Source: Massilia soli (GTDB taxonomy: Bacteria; Pseudomonadota; Gammaproteobacteria; Burkholderiales; Burkholderiaceae_D). From it: a stretch of DNA of 64,000 nucleotides. The stretch is taken from contig NZ_JAFBIL020000003.1 of NCBI RefSeq assembly GCF_016809835.1, positions 248,001-312,000 on the forward strand, written 5' to 3'. A program made the translations under genes and the position numbers. Positions 43,176 through 52,006 of the stretch are shown piece after piece. Under the pieces are notes generated by a model. The model did not search any database. It saw only the letters and a list, made by a program, of their open reading frames with translations, and was not told the origin of the DNA. Numbering within the stretch: position 1 is the first letter of the stretch; each line of letters begins with the position of its first letter.

Positions 43176-44573
43176 ATGAGCCAATTAAAGATCTATAACA
43201 CGCTGGCGCGTGACAAGCAGACTTTCATCCCGATCGAGGCCGGTAAGGTCAACATGTACGTATGCGGCATGACGGTCTATGATTACTGCCACATCGGGCA
43301 CGCGCGGATGATGATGGCGTTCGACGTGATTTATCGCTGGCTCGAGGCGTCCGGCTATGACGTCAAGTACGTTCGCAACGTCACCGACATCGACGACAAG
43401 ATCATCAAGCGCGCGGTGGAAAACGGCGAATCGATCACCCAGCTGGTAGCGCGCTTCGAAAAATTCATGGACGAAGACACGACCGCGCTCGGCATCCTGC
43501 CGCCAAGCGTGATCCCGCACGCGACCGACTACGTGCCGCAAATGCTCGGCATTATCGAACTGCTCGAACAAAAGGGCCTGGCCTACCAGGGCGAGGACGG
43601 CGACGTCAATTACGCCGTCCGCAATTTCCCTGGCTACGGCAAGCTGTCGGGCAAATCGCTCGACGACCTGCGCGCCGGCGAACGCGTCGACGTCAATACA
43701 GGCAAGCGCGATCCGCTCGATTTCGTGCTGTGGAAGTCGTCGAAAGAATCCGAACCGGACGAAGTAAAGTGGCCGTCGAAGTGGGGCAGCGGCCGTCCGG
43801 GTTGGCATATCGAATGCTCGGCGATGTCGTGCGCGACGCTCGGCCAGCATTTCGACATTCATGGCGGCGGCGCCGATTTGCAGTTCCCGCACCATGAAAA
43901 CGAGATCGCCCAATCGGAAGGCGCGTTCGGCCAGCCCATGACCAATTACTGGATCCATAACGGCTTTGTGCGCGTCGATAACGAGAAGATGTCCAAGTCG
44001 CTTGGTAACTTTTTTACGATCCGCGACGTCCTGAAAAAGTACGATGCCGAAGTGGTGCGCTTCTTTATCCTGCGCGCGCATTACCGCAGCCCGCTCAATT
44101 ATTCCGACGCCCACCTCGACGACGCGCGCATGGCATTAACCCGCCTGTACACCGCGCTGTCCGATGTCGACATCGGCTCGGGCGAATGCACGGTCGACTG
44201 GAACGAGGCGCACGCGGTGCGGTTCCGCGATGCGATGGATGACGATTTCAATACCCCGCTCGCCGTCGCAGCCCTGTTCGACCTGGCATCTGAAGTCAAC
44301 CGGACCAAGTCGCCGGTGCACGCACGCCAGTTCAAGGCGCTCGCTGGCGTCATCGGCCTGCTCGGCCGCACCGCGCAGCAATTCCTGCAATCTGGCGTGC
44401 TTGATGCGGGCGGCTTTGACGAAGCCACCATTGGCGCGCTGATCGAACAGCGCGCCGCTGCCAAGAAGGCCCGCAACTTTGCCGAGTCCGACAAGATCCG
44501 CGCTGACTTGCTGGCGGCCGGCATCGTCCTCGAAGACAAGCCTGACGGCACCACCAATTGGCGCCGTGCATGA
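43176..44573 (+). CDS. cysS: Cysteinyl-tRNA synthetase
   Basis: Start ATG 43176 ([17 protein letters not shown]) gives 465 residues, the normal length. The class I motifs are HIGH in [12 protein letters not shown] and KMSKS at residues 271-275 ([11 protein letters not shown]). The zinc ligands include Cys in [11 protein letters not shown] and the [10 protein letters not shown] and [10 protein letters not shown] segments. It charges tRNA-Cys. Its stop overlaps the start of a DNA glycosylase gene. Confidence 0.97.
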   Translation: MSQLKIYNTLARDKQTFIPIEAGKVNMYVCGMTVYDYCHIGHARMMMAFDVIYRWLEASGYDVKYVRNVTDIDDKIIKRAVENGESITQLVARFEKFMDEDTTALGILPPSVIPHATDYVPQMLGIIELLEQKGLAYQGEDGDVNYAVRNFPGYGKLSGKSLDDLRAGERVDVNTGKRDPLDFVLWKSSKESEPDEVKWPSKWGSGRPGWHIECSAMSCATLGQHFDIHGGGADLQFPHHENEIAQSEGAFGQPMTNYWIHNGFVRVDNEKMSKSLGNFFTIRDVLKKYDAEVVRFFILRAHYRSPLNYSDAHLDDARMALTRLYTALSDVDIGSGECTVDWNEAHAVRFRDAMDDDFNTPLAVAALFDLASEVNRTKSPVHARQFKALAGVIGLLGRTAQQFLQSGVLDAGGFDEATIGALIEQRAAAKKARNFAESDKIRADLLAAGIVLEDKPDGTTNWRRA

Positions 44574-45232
44574 TGGCGCTACATAAGGACACGGCGGGCA
44601 CGACCTCGCTGATTCTCGAGGTGCCGTCGTACTGGGAAGAGGCGAAAGCCGAGCTCATGAAGCGCGACCGCATCATGAAGAAACTGATTCCCCAGTTTGG
44701 CGACCTGCACCTGGTCGGCCACGGCGATCCGTTCACCACGCTGGCGCGCTCGGTCGTTGGCCAGCAGGTCACCGCCAAGGCGGCCGACGCGGCGTGGAAC
44801 AAGCTGCTGATCGTTTGCCCGAAGATCACCCCCGCGCAAGTGATCAAGGCCGGCGCCGAGCAGCTGTCCGCCTGCGGCCTGTCCAAGCGCAAGACCGAAT
44901 ACATCCTCGACCTGGCCGACCATTTCAAGGCCAAGCGCGTGCACGCGAACCAGTGGGACCAGATGGAAGACGAGGCCGTCATCGCCGAACTGGTCCAGAT
45001 TCGCGGCATCGGGCGCTGGACAGCGGAGATGTTCTTGATATTTAATCTGCTCCGGCCAAATGTCCTGCCGCTCGACGACCCCGGTTTAATTCAGGGAATC
45101 AGCCAGAATTATTTCTCGGGCGAACCAGTATCCCGCAGCGATGCGCGCGAGGTATCGGCCAATTGGGAGCCATGGCGGACCGTTGCTACGTGGTATTTAT
45201 GGCGTAGTTTGGATCCTGTTCCGGTAGAATAG
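44570..45232 (+). CDS. DNA-3-methyladenine glycosylase, AlkA/HhH-GPD family
   Basis: ATG 44570 overlaps the cysS stop. The 220-residue protein shows the HhH-GPD fold: [22 protein letters not shown], the hairpin [17 protein letters not shown] and the catalytic loop [17 protein letters not shown] with the essential Asp. It lacks the N-terminal domain of E. coli AlkA and the Fe-S cysteines of EndoIII, so the short AlkA-like class (as in MAG1-type enzymes) fits. It removes alkylated purines. Confidence 0.9.
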   Translation: MMALHKDTAGTTSLILEVPSYWEEAKAELMKRDRIMKKLIPQFGDLHLVGHGDPFTTLARSVVGQQVTAKAADAAWNKLLIVCPKITPAQVIKAGAEQLSACGLSKRKTEYILDLADHFKAKRVHANQWDQMEDEAVIAELVQIRGIGRWTAEMFLIFNLLRPNVLPLDDPGLIQGISQNYFSGEPVSRSDAREVSANWEPWRTVATWYLWRSLDPVPVE

Positions 45233-45288
45233 CGAAAATTCGGCCGCCCGGCTTATTGGCGTCGGCCTGGAAATAACACGGAGTAATA

Positions 45289-46266
45289 ATGACTAAAACA
45301 ACCTTCCTCAATTTTGAACAGCCAATCGCAGAGCTCGATTCAAAGATTGAAGAGCTGCGCTTCGTCCAGGACGACTCGGCCGTCGACATCTCCGAAGAGA
45401 TCGACCGCCTGGCCAAAAAGAGCCAGCAGCTGACCAAAGACATCTACGCCAAGCTCACGCCATGGCAGGTGTCGCAGATCGCCCGCCACCCGCAACGTCC
45501 ATACACGATGGACTACGTGAACGAGATCTTCACCGACTTCCACGAATTGCACGGCGACCGCACCTACGCGGACGACCTGTCGATCGTCGGCGGCCTGGCG
45601 CGCTTCAACGGCCAGGCATGCATGGTCATCGGTCACCAGAAAGGCCGCGACACCAAAGAGCGCGCACTGCGCAACTTCGGCATGCCGAAGCCGGAAGGCT
45701 ATCGCAAGGCGATGCGCCTGATGAAGGTCGCGGAAAAATTCGGCCTGCCGATCTTTACCTTCGTTGACACCCCGGGCGCATTCCCAGGCATCGACGCCGA
45801 AGAGCGCGGCCAGTCCGAAGCAATCGGCCACAACCTGTACGTGATGGCGGAGCTCAAAGTGCCGCTGATCGCCACCATCATCGGCGAAGGCGGCTCCGGC
45901 GGCGCGCTGGCGATTGCGGTCGGCGACAATGTGCTGATGCTGCAATACGCAACCTACTCGGTGATCTCGCCGGAAGGCTGCGCATCGATCCTGTGGAAAA
46001 CGTCCGAGCGCGCTTCCGACGCCGCCGACGCACTGGGCCTGACGGCGCACCGCCTCAAGGCCATGGGCCTGATCGACAAGATCGTCAGCGAGCCGCTCGG
46101 TGGCGCGCACCGCGATCCTAAGCAAATGGGCGTGCTGCTCAAGCGCGCGCTGGCCGATTCGCTGCGCCAGTTCCATGGCATGAAAACCAAGGACCTGATC
46201 GAAGCCCGCCATCAGAAGCTGATGAGCTACGGCAAATTCAAAGAAACGACGCCGGCAGAAGAGTGA
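45289..46266 (+). CDS. accA: Acetyl-CoA carboxylase carboxyltransferase subunit alpha
   Basis: The 325-residue protein starts [25 protein letters not shown], the AccA N-terminus. Family blocks include [84 protein letters not shown] and [14 protein letters not shown]. Together with AccD it transfers carboxyl from biotin to acetyl-CoA in fatty acid synthesis. tilS starts at its stop. Confidence 0.98.
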   Translation: MTKTTFLNFEQPIAELDSKIEELRFVQDDSAVDISEEIDRLAKKSQQLTKDIYAKLTPWQVSQIARHPQRPYTMDYVNEIFTDFHELHGDRTYADDLSIVGGLARFNGQACMVIGHQKGRDTKERALRNFGMPKPEGYRKAMRLMKVAEKFGLPIFTFVDTPGAFPGIDAEERGQSEAIGHNLYVMAELKVPLIATIIGEGGSGGALAIAVGDNVLMLQYATYSVISPEGCASILWKTSERASDAADALGLTAHRLKAMGLIDKIVSEPLGGAHRDPKQMGVLLKRALADSLRQFHGMKTKDLIEARHQKLMSYGKFKETTPAEE

Positions 46267-47669
46267 GTCGGCAGCAAAGCGGGACACTCCCGGCAACATT
46301 CGCGCGGGCGCTTGATGCGCTGCGCGCGGATGTGGCTCCCACCTCCATCGCAATCGCCTACAGTGGCGGCCTCGATTCGTCGGCGCTGCTGCATCTGGCG
46401 GCCGCCTACGCGCGCGAGCACGAGATTGCGCTACATGCCTTCCACGTTCACCACGGCATCAGCGACAACGCCGATGCCTGGCTGGCGCATTGCGAGCGTA
46501 CCTGCGCCGCGCTCGGCGTGCAGTTCGCGGCACGCCGCGTCACACTGACAAAAACCAAATCCGGGGTTGAAGCCGCGGCCCGCAAGTTGCGCTACGCCGC
46601 GCTGGGCGACATGGCGCGCGAACACGGCGTGCGCCTGATGCTGACGGCGCACCACCTCGACGACCAGGCCGAAACGGTCTTGCTGCAGCTGCTGCGCGGT
46701 TCCGGCACAGCGGGCTTGTCAGGCATGGACAGCGCGAACGCCGCGCCTGAACTGCTCGGCAATGCAGACCTCGTGATGGCGCGCCCGCTGCTGCCGGTCT
46801 CGCGCACCGAGCTCGAGGCGTACGTTGCTGCCAACGCCGTTAGCTACGTCGAGGACGAATCCAACACCCATCCACGCTACGCGCGCAACGCACTGCGGCA
46901 CCAGGTCATGCCTGCGCTCGCGCAGGCGTTCCCAGGATACCAGGAGCGCTTTGCACGCAGCGCGGCGCACAATCAGTCAGCCCAGCGCCTGTTGAACGAA
47001 CTGGCCGTGCAAGACCTGGCGCAGTGCCTTGACGGCGATTCGATCGACGTGGCCAAGCTGCGCACGATGAGCCAGGACCGCGCCTACAACATGCTGCGCC
47101 ATTGGTTCCACACGCGCGCGCTGCGTATGCCATCAACCGCATGGCTGGCCGAGATGGTGACGCAGCTGGTTGAGGCGCGCCACGACGCGCAGCTGCTTGT
47201 TACGCACCCTGACTGCCAGATCCGCCGCCATCGCGATCGCCTGCACATCACGCCAAAGCTGGCCGATTTGGCTGGCATGCGCGACCCTGACGATGAAGGC
47301 ATCTTCTTCAAGGCAGGGCACTCGTTCAGTTGGAGCGGCGAAGCGCAGATGGCGTTCCCCGACTATGGCGGCACGGTGCATTTTGACGACGCGGACGAGG
47401 GGTTCGATGCAGAATGGCTGCGCGCCCAGAAGTTGATGATCGATTTCCGCAAAGGCGGCGAGCGCCTCAAGCCGGCGCACAACCGGCCGACGCGCGGACT
47501 CAAGTACCACTATCAGGCATGCAACGTGCCGGCGTGGGAGCGCGGACGCCTGCCGATTGTGTTCGCAGGCCGCGAGCTGCTGTTTGCCGCCGGCATTGGC
47601 ATGGACTGCCATCACATCCAGCAAGGGCCGGGAAAGCGGATCAAGCTGCGTTGGCAGTCGTCCGAATAA
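46263..47669 (+). CDS. tilS: tRNA(Ile)-lysidine synthase TilS
   Basis: A GTG start overlaps the accA stop (GTGA). The 468-residue protein has the PP-loop [19 protein letters not shown], the family motif [18 protein letters not shown] and [31 protein letters not shown]-terminal substrate-binding domain includes [51 protein letters not shown]. It modifies C34 of tRNA-Ile2 to lysidine so that AUA is read as Ile. Essential in most bacteria. Confidence 0.96.
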   Translation: MSRQQSGTLPATFARALDALRADVAPTSIAIAYSGGLDSSALLHLAAAYAREHEIALHAFHVHHGISDNADAWLAHCERTCAALGVQFAARRVTLTKTKSGVEAAARKLRYAALGDMAREHGVRLMLTAHHLDDQAETVLLQLLRGSGTAGLSGMDSANAAPELLGNADLVMARPLLPVSRTELEAYVAANAVSYVEDESNTHPRYARNALRHQVMPALAQAFPGYQERFARSAAHNQSAQRLLNELAVQDLAQCLDGDSIDVAKLRTMSQDRAYNMLRHWFHTRALRMPSTAWLAEMVTQLVEARHDAQLLVTHPDCQIRRHRDRLHITPKLADLAGMRDPDDEGIFFKAGHSFSWSGEAQMAFPDYGGTVHFDDADEGFDAEWLRAQKLMIDFRKGGERLKPAHNRPTRGLKYHYQACNVPAWERGRLPIVFAGRELLFAAGIGMDCHHIQQGPGKRIKLRWQSSE

Positions 47670-47688
47670 ACGTTATTTGGATATAACG

Positions 47689-47713
47689 ATATTCCAGTTT
47701 GTTATAGGAATAT
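47689..47713. other. AT-rich inverted repeat between tilS and lysC
   Basis: ATATTCC and GGAATAT flank an 11-base spacer in a stretch that is strikingly AT-rich for this genome. It could be a regulator site or part of the lysC promoter. No T tract follows, so it is not a terminator. Confidence 0.35.
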
Positions 47714-47799
47714 TCGCCTTATGACTTGAGATTTTGCAGCGCAACATGTAGAGTAAAGATCTTCATTTCTACACCTTTTGCGCGGATTTACTCACACTT

Positions 47800-49047
47800 A
47801 TGGCATTAATCGTCCACAAATACGGCGGTACGTCGATGGGCTCGACGGATCGCATCAAGAACGTTGCCGCCCGCGTCGCCAAATGGCATGACGCAGGGTA
47901 CCAAATCGTCGTTGTACCATCCGCGATGTCGGGCGAGACCAACCGCCTGATCGGCCTCGCCAAACAAATCATGGACCAGCCAGATCCGCGCGAACTGGAC
48001 ATGATCGCCTCGACCGGCGAGCAAGTCTCCGTCGGCCTGCTGGCGATGGCGCTGCTGGCGATCGGCAAGCAAGCGGTCTCGTACGCTGGCTGGCAGGTGG
48101 CCATCAAGACCGACTCGTCGTTCACCAAGGCACGCATCCAGTCGATCGACGACGCCAAAGTGCGCGCCGATCTCGACGCTGGCAAGATTGTCATCATCAC
48201 CGGCTTTCAGGGCGTGGATGATGAAGACAACATCGCGACCCTCGGCCGCGGCGGCTCCGACACCTCGGCCGTAGCGATCGCCGCAGCGATGAAAGCCGAC
48301 GAATGCCTGATTTACACCGACGTTGACGGCGTATATACGACCGACCCGCGCGTGGTGGAAGAAGCGCGCCGCCTGAAGACCATCACGTTTGAGGAAATGC
48401 TGGAACTCGCTTCGCTGGGCTCGAAGGTCCTGCAGAGCCGTTCCGTCGAATTCGCAGGCAACTACCGCGTACCGACGCGCGTGCTGTCGTCGCTGACCGA
48501 TCCCCTGATGCCGCTTGAAGAAGAAGCCAGCTCGGGCACCCTGATCTCGTTTGAGGAAGATACAAAAATGGAACAAGCAGTCATTTCCGGAATCGCATTC
48601 AACCGCGACGAAGCCAAGATCACCATCCTCGGCGTGCCGGACAAGCCGGGCGTGGCGTACCACATCCTGGGGCCGGTGGCTGACGCGAACATCGAAGTCG
48701 ACATGATCATCCAGAACCAGTCGGTGGAAGGCAAGACCGACTTCACCTTTACCGTCTCGCGCGGCGAGTACCAGAAGGCGATGGGCGTGCTGGAAGGCGT
48801 AAAGACCGAGATTGGCGCTGCCAGCGTCTCTGGCGACGCCAAGGTGTCCAAAGTGTCGGTGGTGGGCGTAGGCATGCGCAGCCACGTGGGCGTGGCCTCG
48901 CAGATGTTCCGCACGCTGTCGGAAGAGGGCATCAACATCCTGATGATTTCGACCTCGGAAATCAAGATTTCGGTGCTGATTGACGAGAAGTACATGGAAT
49001 TGGCGGTGCGCGCCCTGCACAAGGCCTTTGATTTGGAAAAAGAATAA
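47800..49047 (+). CDS. lysC: Aspartate kinase
   Basis: The 415-residue protein has the kinase domain signature IVHKYGGTSMGSTDRIKNVA, FQGVDDEDNIATLGRGGSDTSAVAIAA and YTDVDGVYTTDPRVV. Two ACT domains follow, the first around VISGIAFNRDEAKITILGVPDKPGVAYHIL. This alpha-beta layout is the lysine/threonine-feedback class. It starts the aspartate pathway to lysine, methionine and threonine. A possible internal start for a beta subunit lies at the ATG 48568 (MEQAVISGIAF), as known in some aspartokinases. Confidence 0.97.
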   Translation: MALIVHKYGGTSMGSTDRIKNVAARVAKWHDAGYQIVVVPSAMSGETNRLIGLAKQIMDQPDPRELDMIASTGEQVSVGLLAMALLAIGKQAVSYAGWQVAIKTDSSFTKARIQSIDDAKVRADLDAGKIVIITGFQGVDDEDNIATLGRGGSDTSAVAIAAAMKADECLIYTDVDGVYTTDPRVVEEARRLKTITFEEMLELASLGSKVLQSRSVEFAGNYRVPTRVLSSLTDPLMPLEEEASSGTLISFEEDTKMEQAVISGIAFNRDEAKITILGVPDKPGVAYHILGPVADANIEVDMIIQNQSVEGKTDFTFTVSRGEYQKAMGVLEGVKTEIGAASVSGDAKVSKVSVVGVGMRSHVGVASQMFRTLSEEGINILMISTSEIKISVLIDEKYMELAVRALHKAFDLEKE

Positions 49048-49141
49048 TTTTTTTCGAAAAACTTTGCGGGTTCCCTTGACCAAACCTGCTGGTGAACTGT
49101 AACATTCCGGTCTCTTGATCTGGCGTTGCTGGACCGGGAAA

Positions 49142-49234
49142 GGAGACGTGGCCGAGTGGCCGAAGGCACATCCCTGCTAAGGATGCATACGGCTTATACC
49201 TGTATCGTGGGTTCGAATCCCACCGTCTCCGCCA
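49142..49234 (+). tRNA. tRNA-Ser(GCT)
   Basis: Acceptor stem GGAGACG / CGTCTCC, an anticodon arm CATCC-CTGCTAA-GGATG with anticodon GCT, a long variable arm typical of serine tRNAs, T-arm GGGTTCGAATCCC and an encoded CCA. A UUCG-loop terminator follows nine bases on. Confidence 0.96.
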
Positions 49235-49242
49235 GTATTAAT

Positions 49243-49267
49243 AAAAACCCGCTTCGGCGGGTTTTTT
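49243..49267 (+). terminator. Terminator of tRNA-Ser
   Basis: Stem AAACCCGC / GCGGGTTT closes a TTCG tetraloop and ends in a T run. An identical copy lies 150 bases downstream. Confidence 0.9.
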
Positions 49268-49275
49268 CATTTTAA

Positions 49276-49382
49276 GCGGAGACGAGCAAGCCCCCTGCGG
49301 GGCTTGCGGGTGAGATTCGAAGACGATCGCGTACTCGCGATCGGGCGGCCTGCGGCACGTAGGCGAATCCCACCGTCTCCGC
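49276..49382 (+). other. Cloverleaf-like segment bounded by tRNA-Ser acceptor sequences
   Basis: Ends GCGGAGACG (49276-49284) and CGTCTCCGC (49374-49382) are a perfect 9-bp stem and repeat the tRNA-Ser acceptor. Inside are three hairpins: GCAAGCCCC/GGGGCTTGC (49286-49307), CGATCGCG/CGCGATCG (49324-49343) and GCCTGCG/CGTAGGC with one mismatch (49348-49364). No tRNA anticodon arm remains. It could be a decayed tRNA copy or a structured RNA. Confidence 0.45.
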
Positions 49383-49422
49383 CAGTATTAATAAAAACCC
49401 GCTTCGGCGGGTTTTTTCATTT
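49364..49422 (+). repeat. Direct repeat of tRNA-Ser 3' end and terminator
   Basis: These 59 bases are identical to 49214-49272: the last 21 bases of tRNA-Ser with CCA, the spacer and the whole UUCG terminator. The offset is exactly 150 bases. Duplicated tRNA 3' ends are the mark of att sites, though no integrase gene is present. Confidence 0.85.
49393..49417 (+). terminator. Second copy of the tRNA-Ser terminator
   Basis: Same UUCG-loop stem and T run as at 49243-49267, inside the 59-bp repeat. Confidence 0.85.
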
Positions 49423-49520
49423 CAGTCCGGTTATTTCAATCGAGGGACGCGGGCGCGTGGGGCCGACTTGCACCGTCATCGCCGCATCGCGACGCCACCT
49501 CGGCTGGCCGCCCCGTCCCA

Positions 49521-49733
49521 GGACTGGCCGGCAGCTTCTTCAATTCCCGATATGCCTACCGTCCACATGGCGAACTGGAGATCAACGAACCGACTCCGGC
49601 GTTCTCGATTGCCGCACAGCCTTCGCGCCTGACCCGTGCCGAAGTGCGCGCCGAGTTCATCCCGGCCCGTGGCGCCGGCGAGATCACCTTCACCGACTCG
49701 GGCACCCGTTCCGTCATGGCGCAGGAAGGTGCG
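49521..49733 (+). pseudogene. Gene fragment, possibly DUF4148-like
   Basis: In this frame about 70 codons read like real protein (NSRYAYRPHGELEINEPTPA, then RLTRAEVRAEFIPARGAGEITFTDSG). The second part resembles the Thr-Arg-x-x-Val-x-x-Glu repeat of small exported DUF4148 proteins. There is no start codon with ribosome site and the frame degenerates after about 49733, where the opposite-strand GH92 remnant begins. Confidence 0.4.
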
Positions 49734-49955
49734 CGGGAGCGGCTTGCCGTTCAGCGCCACCACTGCGCACGGTGAAGCGTTTGCCGCCTGCAGGTTCAGC
49801 ACCGCCTTGTCGAGGTAGGGACGGCCGATCGCGTACTCATTGCTGCCGGGCGCTACCGGATGGGGGCTGAGTGCGGTAAAGACGAACCAGGCCGGCATTT
49901 GGCCCAGGTCGTCGTTGCCCGACAGGCCGTTGAACGATGCCACCGCTCCGATCAC
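49713..49955 (-). pseudogene. Remnant of a GH92 alpha-mannosidase C-terminus
   Basis: The minus strand encodes FNGLSGNDDLGQMPAWFVFTAL, SPHPVAPGSNEYAIGRPYLDKAVLNL and VALNGKPLPRTFLRHD. The GNDD-GQM-AWYVF block and the PVAPGS-EY-IG-P run are the catalytic and C-terminal signatures of glycoside hydrolase family 92. Only about 80 residues of the usual 700 or more remain, with an internal deletion, so this is a dead fragment. Confidence 0.65.
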
Positions 49956-50142
49956 ATTTCCTGGTAGTGCTTCGCGACAAACAGCGCACTACGGGAAGGC
50001 GCTGACTGTTTAAAAACGGCGCCTCTATTCGTTGCCAATTTTTTTGCTCTGCGTTGAATCCATATCGGTCGGCATTGCGTAACTAGTGTCGAACACGCGT
50101 GTTCCGCGGCTGATTATTCCAGCTGCGAACCTAGCTTTTGAT

Positions 50143-51114
50143 ATGACCGAAAATATGCATTCAGACATCCCAAACCGCTCCGATGTGCTCATGGGGATTA
50201 AAGAAGTCGCCGACATGATGGGCGTGATGACGGAAAGCCTGCGCGCGTGGGAGCGACGGTACGGTTTCCCGAACCCAAGTCGAAACGCAAGCGGCGAACG
50301 TCAATATTCCGAGGCCCACATTGCGAGGCTCCGGCTGATCAAGGGGTTGCTGGATCGAGGCTACCGCCCGGGACGAATCATTCGGCTCGAAATGGACGAT
50401 CTGATATCGCTGAGCAACAAAGTTGGTGCTGGTGCTCCGCCTGTACCGCAGGACAAGCAGGAATTGCTTCAGCTATGCGTGGCCGCGATAAAAGCGCATA
50501 ACGGAGCGAACCTGCGGTCGATGCTGAACGGCCAACTGATGAGCAATGGTTTGCGCGACTTCGTGATCTACACCAGCGCTCCATTGACAAGCCTGGTGCA
50601 GACGGGGTGGATTGCCAATCAGTTTACGGTGTCAGAGACGTACCTTCTGACTGCCGCGCTCGAGCCTCTGATGCGCAATGCCATCACCAGGGCCGCCGCC
50701 GAAAGCGGTCACTTGACCGGGCCGAAAGTCGTGCTCGCCACACCGCCGCAGGATCGGTCACTCCTCGGCTTACTTTTTGTTCAAGCCTTATTTACGCTGG
50801 AAGGCGCGCAGTGCCAATCGCTAGGCGCGATCAACTTGACCGATCTCGTTGCGAGGTCGCGGGTAGATGACGTCGACCTCGCAGTCATGTGCTGCTCGCA
50901 AAGGATCTCGCCGCGCGCAGTCATCGAGAATACCAAACGTTTGCAGCAGGAACTGGGCAGGAAGATACTCGTCTCGACATCTCATAGCGACGCTGCCTCG
51001 GTCAGGCGAAGGATAGGCGATGATTGCACGTTGGACCTCACGGGTATCGGCGACACCGTTGCAAGGTGGCGCGAGGAATCTGCCACCTGGCCAGATGGAG
51101 CGTACGGCACCTGA
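50143..51114 (+). CDS. MerR-family regulator with degenerate B12-binding-like domain
   Basis: From ATG 50143 the product is 323 residues; GTG 50086 would add 19. A MerR winged helix comes first (GIKEVADMMGVMTESLRAWERRYGFPNPSRNASGERQYSEAHIARLRLIKGLLDRGYRPGRII). A helical bundle and a Rossmann-like domain follow, as in CarH/CarA/LitR. The B12-ligating E-x-H-x-x-G motif is not seen; the matching place reads PPQDRSLLGLLFVQALF. It may thus act without cobalamin, as CarA can. It borders the decayed tRNA-Ser region, with no target gene evident. Confidence 0.8.
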   Translation: MTENMHSDIPNRSDVLMGIKEVADMMGVMTESLRAWERRYGFPNPSRNASGERQYSEAHIARLRLIKGLLDRGYRPGRIIRLEMDDLISLSNKVGAGAPPVPQDKQELLQLCVAAIKAHNGANLRSMLNGQLMSNGLRDFVIYTSAPLTSLVQTGWIANQFTVSETYLLTAALEPLMRNAITRAAAESGHLTGPKVVLATPPQDRSLLGLLFVQALFTLEGAQCQSLGAINLTDLVARSRVDDVDLAVMCCSQRISPRAVIENTKRLQQELGRKILVSTSHSDAASVRRRIGDDCTLDLTGIGDTVARWREESATWPDGAYGT

Positions 51115-51397
51115 CGGCCATGGGGGAGTCGAACGGCGCTGCACTGCGGACGATTTTGACCATCACGCTGGCGCCAAGCCACCGCTGGTAGAGGCTCCCA
51201 GCAACCTGTATCGGATCGCCGACATACCACGGTCAAGGACCATGCTGCGGCGAGTTTTACCGCAAGGCATTTGCCCTGGCAAGACGCGAGTGACTGGTTG
51301 GCGCGCCAAGGGGCGATGCCGCCGCGGTGGATGCTGCGCGCAGGAGGAGGGGGGCACTGTGCTGGCCGCTTTCGCGGCCAGCAGGCTAACGATACAA

Positions 51398-51982
51398 CTA
51401 GGTCCGGGACGCCCGCACTTTATTACGGCGTCGCGACCCGATCAGGCCGGCCAGCGCCAGTCCCATCAGGGCAATGCTTCCAGGTTCAGGGATCGCTGTC
51501 CCATCTGCCACCGCCTCGACATTGTCGATGACGAATTCAATATCCGACATGAAGCTGACCTGGCTGAGCCCAGTCCAGTTCTCGAACGTGAAGGTGGTCA
51601 GCTCGCCCAGTTCAATCGTTTGCATCAGCTCCGTGCTGTCGCCCAGCAGGCCAGTAACGGTCAGCATGCCGAACCCCTCGATATCGAACAGCCCGAAGTC
51701 GACCGACAGCAGGTTGAACAGCCCGGTTTCCGCGCGCAGCACGAGCATTGAGCCCGGCAATACGAACAGGCCGCCTGTGCCGCTGGCGCCGACGCCATCC
51801 AGTGGCAGGAAGGTCGCGGCCTCGCCGGTAAAGGCATAGCCTTGTTCCGTGTAAGTCGCTACGTTCGTGTCGTTGTTGATGTCGACGATACCCGGCGTGT
51901 TGAAGTTGAGCACTTCCGCCTGGGCCAGCGCCGACACCGACAGCAGGGCCGCGAGGGCAAACTTTGATAAAGCGTGAGTCAT
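51398..51982 (-). CDS. PEP-CTERM sorted exported protein
   Basis: The 194-residue precursor has an N-terminal signal peptide (SKFALAALLSVSALAQA) and a C-terminal sorting tail: AIPEPGS, a hydrophobic helix IALMGLALAGLIG and SRRRNK. This is the PEP-CTERM signal cut by exosortase. The mature part is beta-rich and acidic with no cysteine (NFNTPGIVDINNDTNVATYTEQGYAFTGEAATFLPLDG). Proteins of this kind reach the surface or the exopolysaccharide matrix. No exosortase gene is in the window. Confidence 0.9.
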   Translation of the reverse strand: MTHALSKFALAALLSVSALAQAEVLNFNTPGIVDINNDTNVATYTEQGYAFTGEAATFLPLDGVGASGTGGLFVLPGSMLVLRAETGLFNLLSVDFGLFDIEGFGMLTVTGLLGDSTELMQTIELGELTTFTFENWTGLSQVSFMSDIEFVIDNVEAVADGTAIPEPGSIALMGLALAGLIGSRRRNKVRASRT

Positions 51983-52006
51983 ATTGTCTCTCCAAGAAAA
52001 TGATGG

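Noticed and set aside
47670-47799. Lysine riboswitch upstream of lysC
   Set aside because: The 130-bp gap is too short and lacks the conserved purine-rich helices of the L-box.
49214-49422. An integrated mobile element between the 59-bp repeats
   Set aside because: Only 91 bases separate the copies, and no integrase or transposase gene is in the window. At most it is a residue of past integration.
49304-49870. 188-codon plus-strand frame through the tRNA-Ser repeat
   Set aside because: It runs through the duplicated tRNA end and terminator and then out of phase with the recognisable fragment, so it is not a gene.
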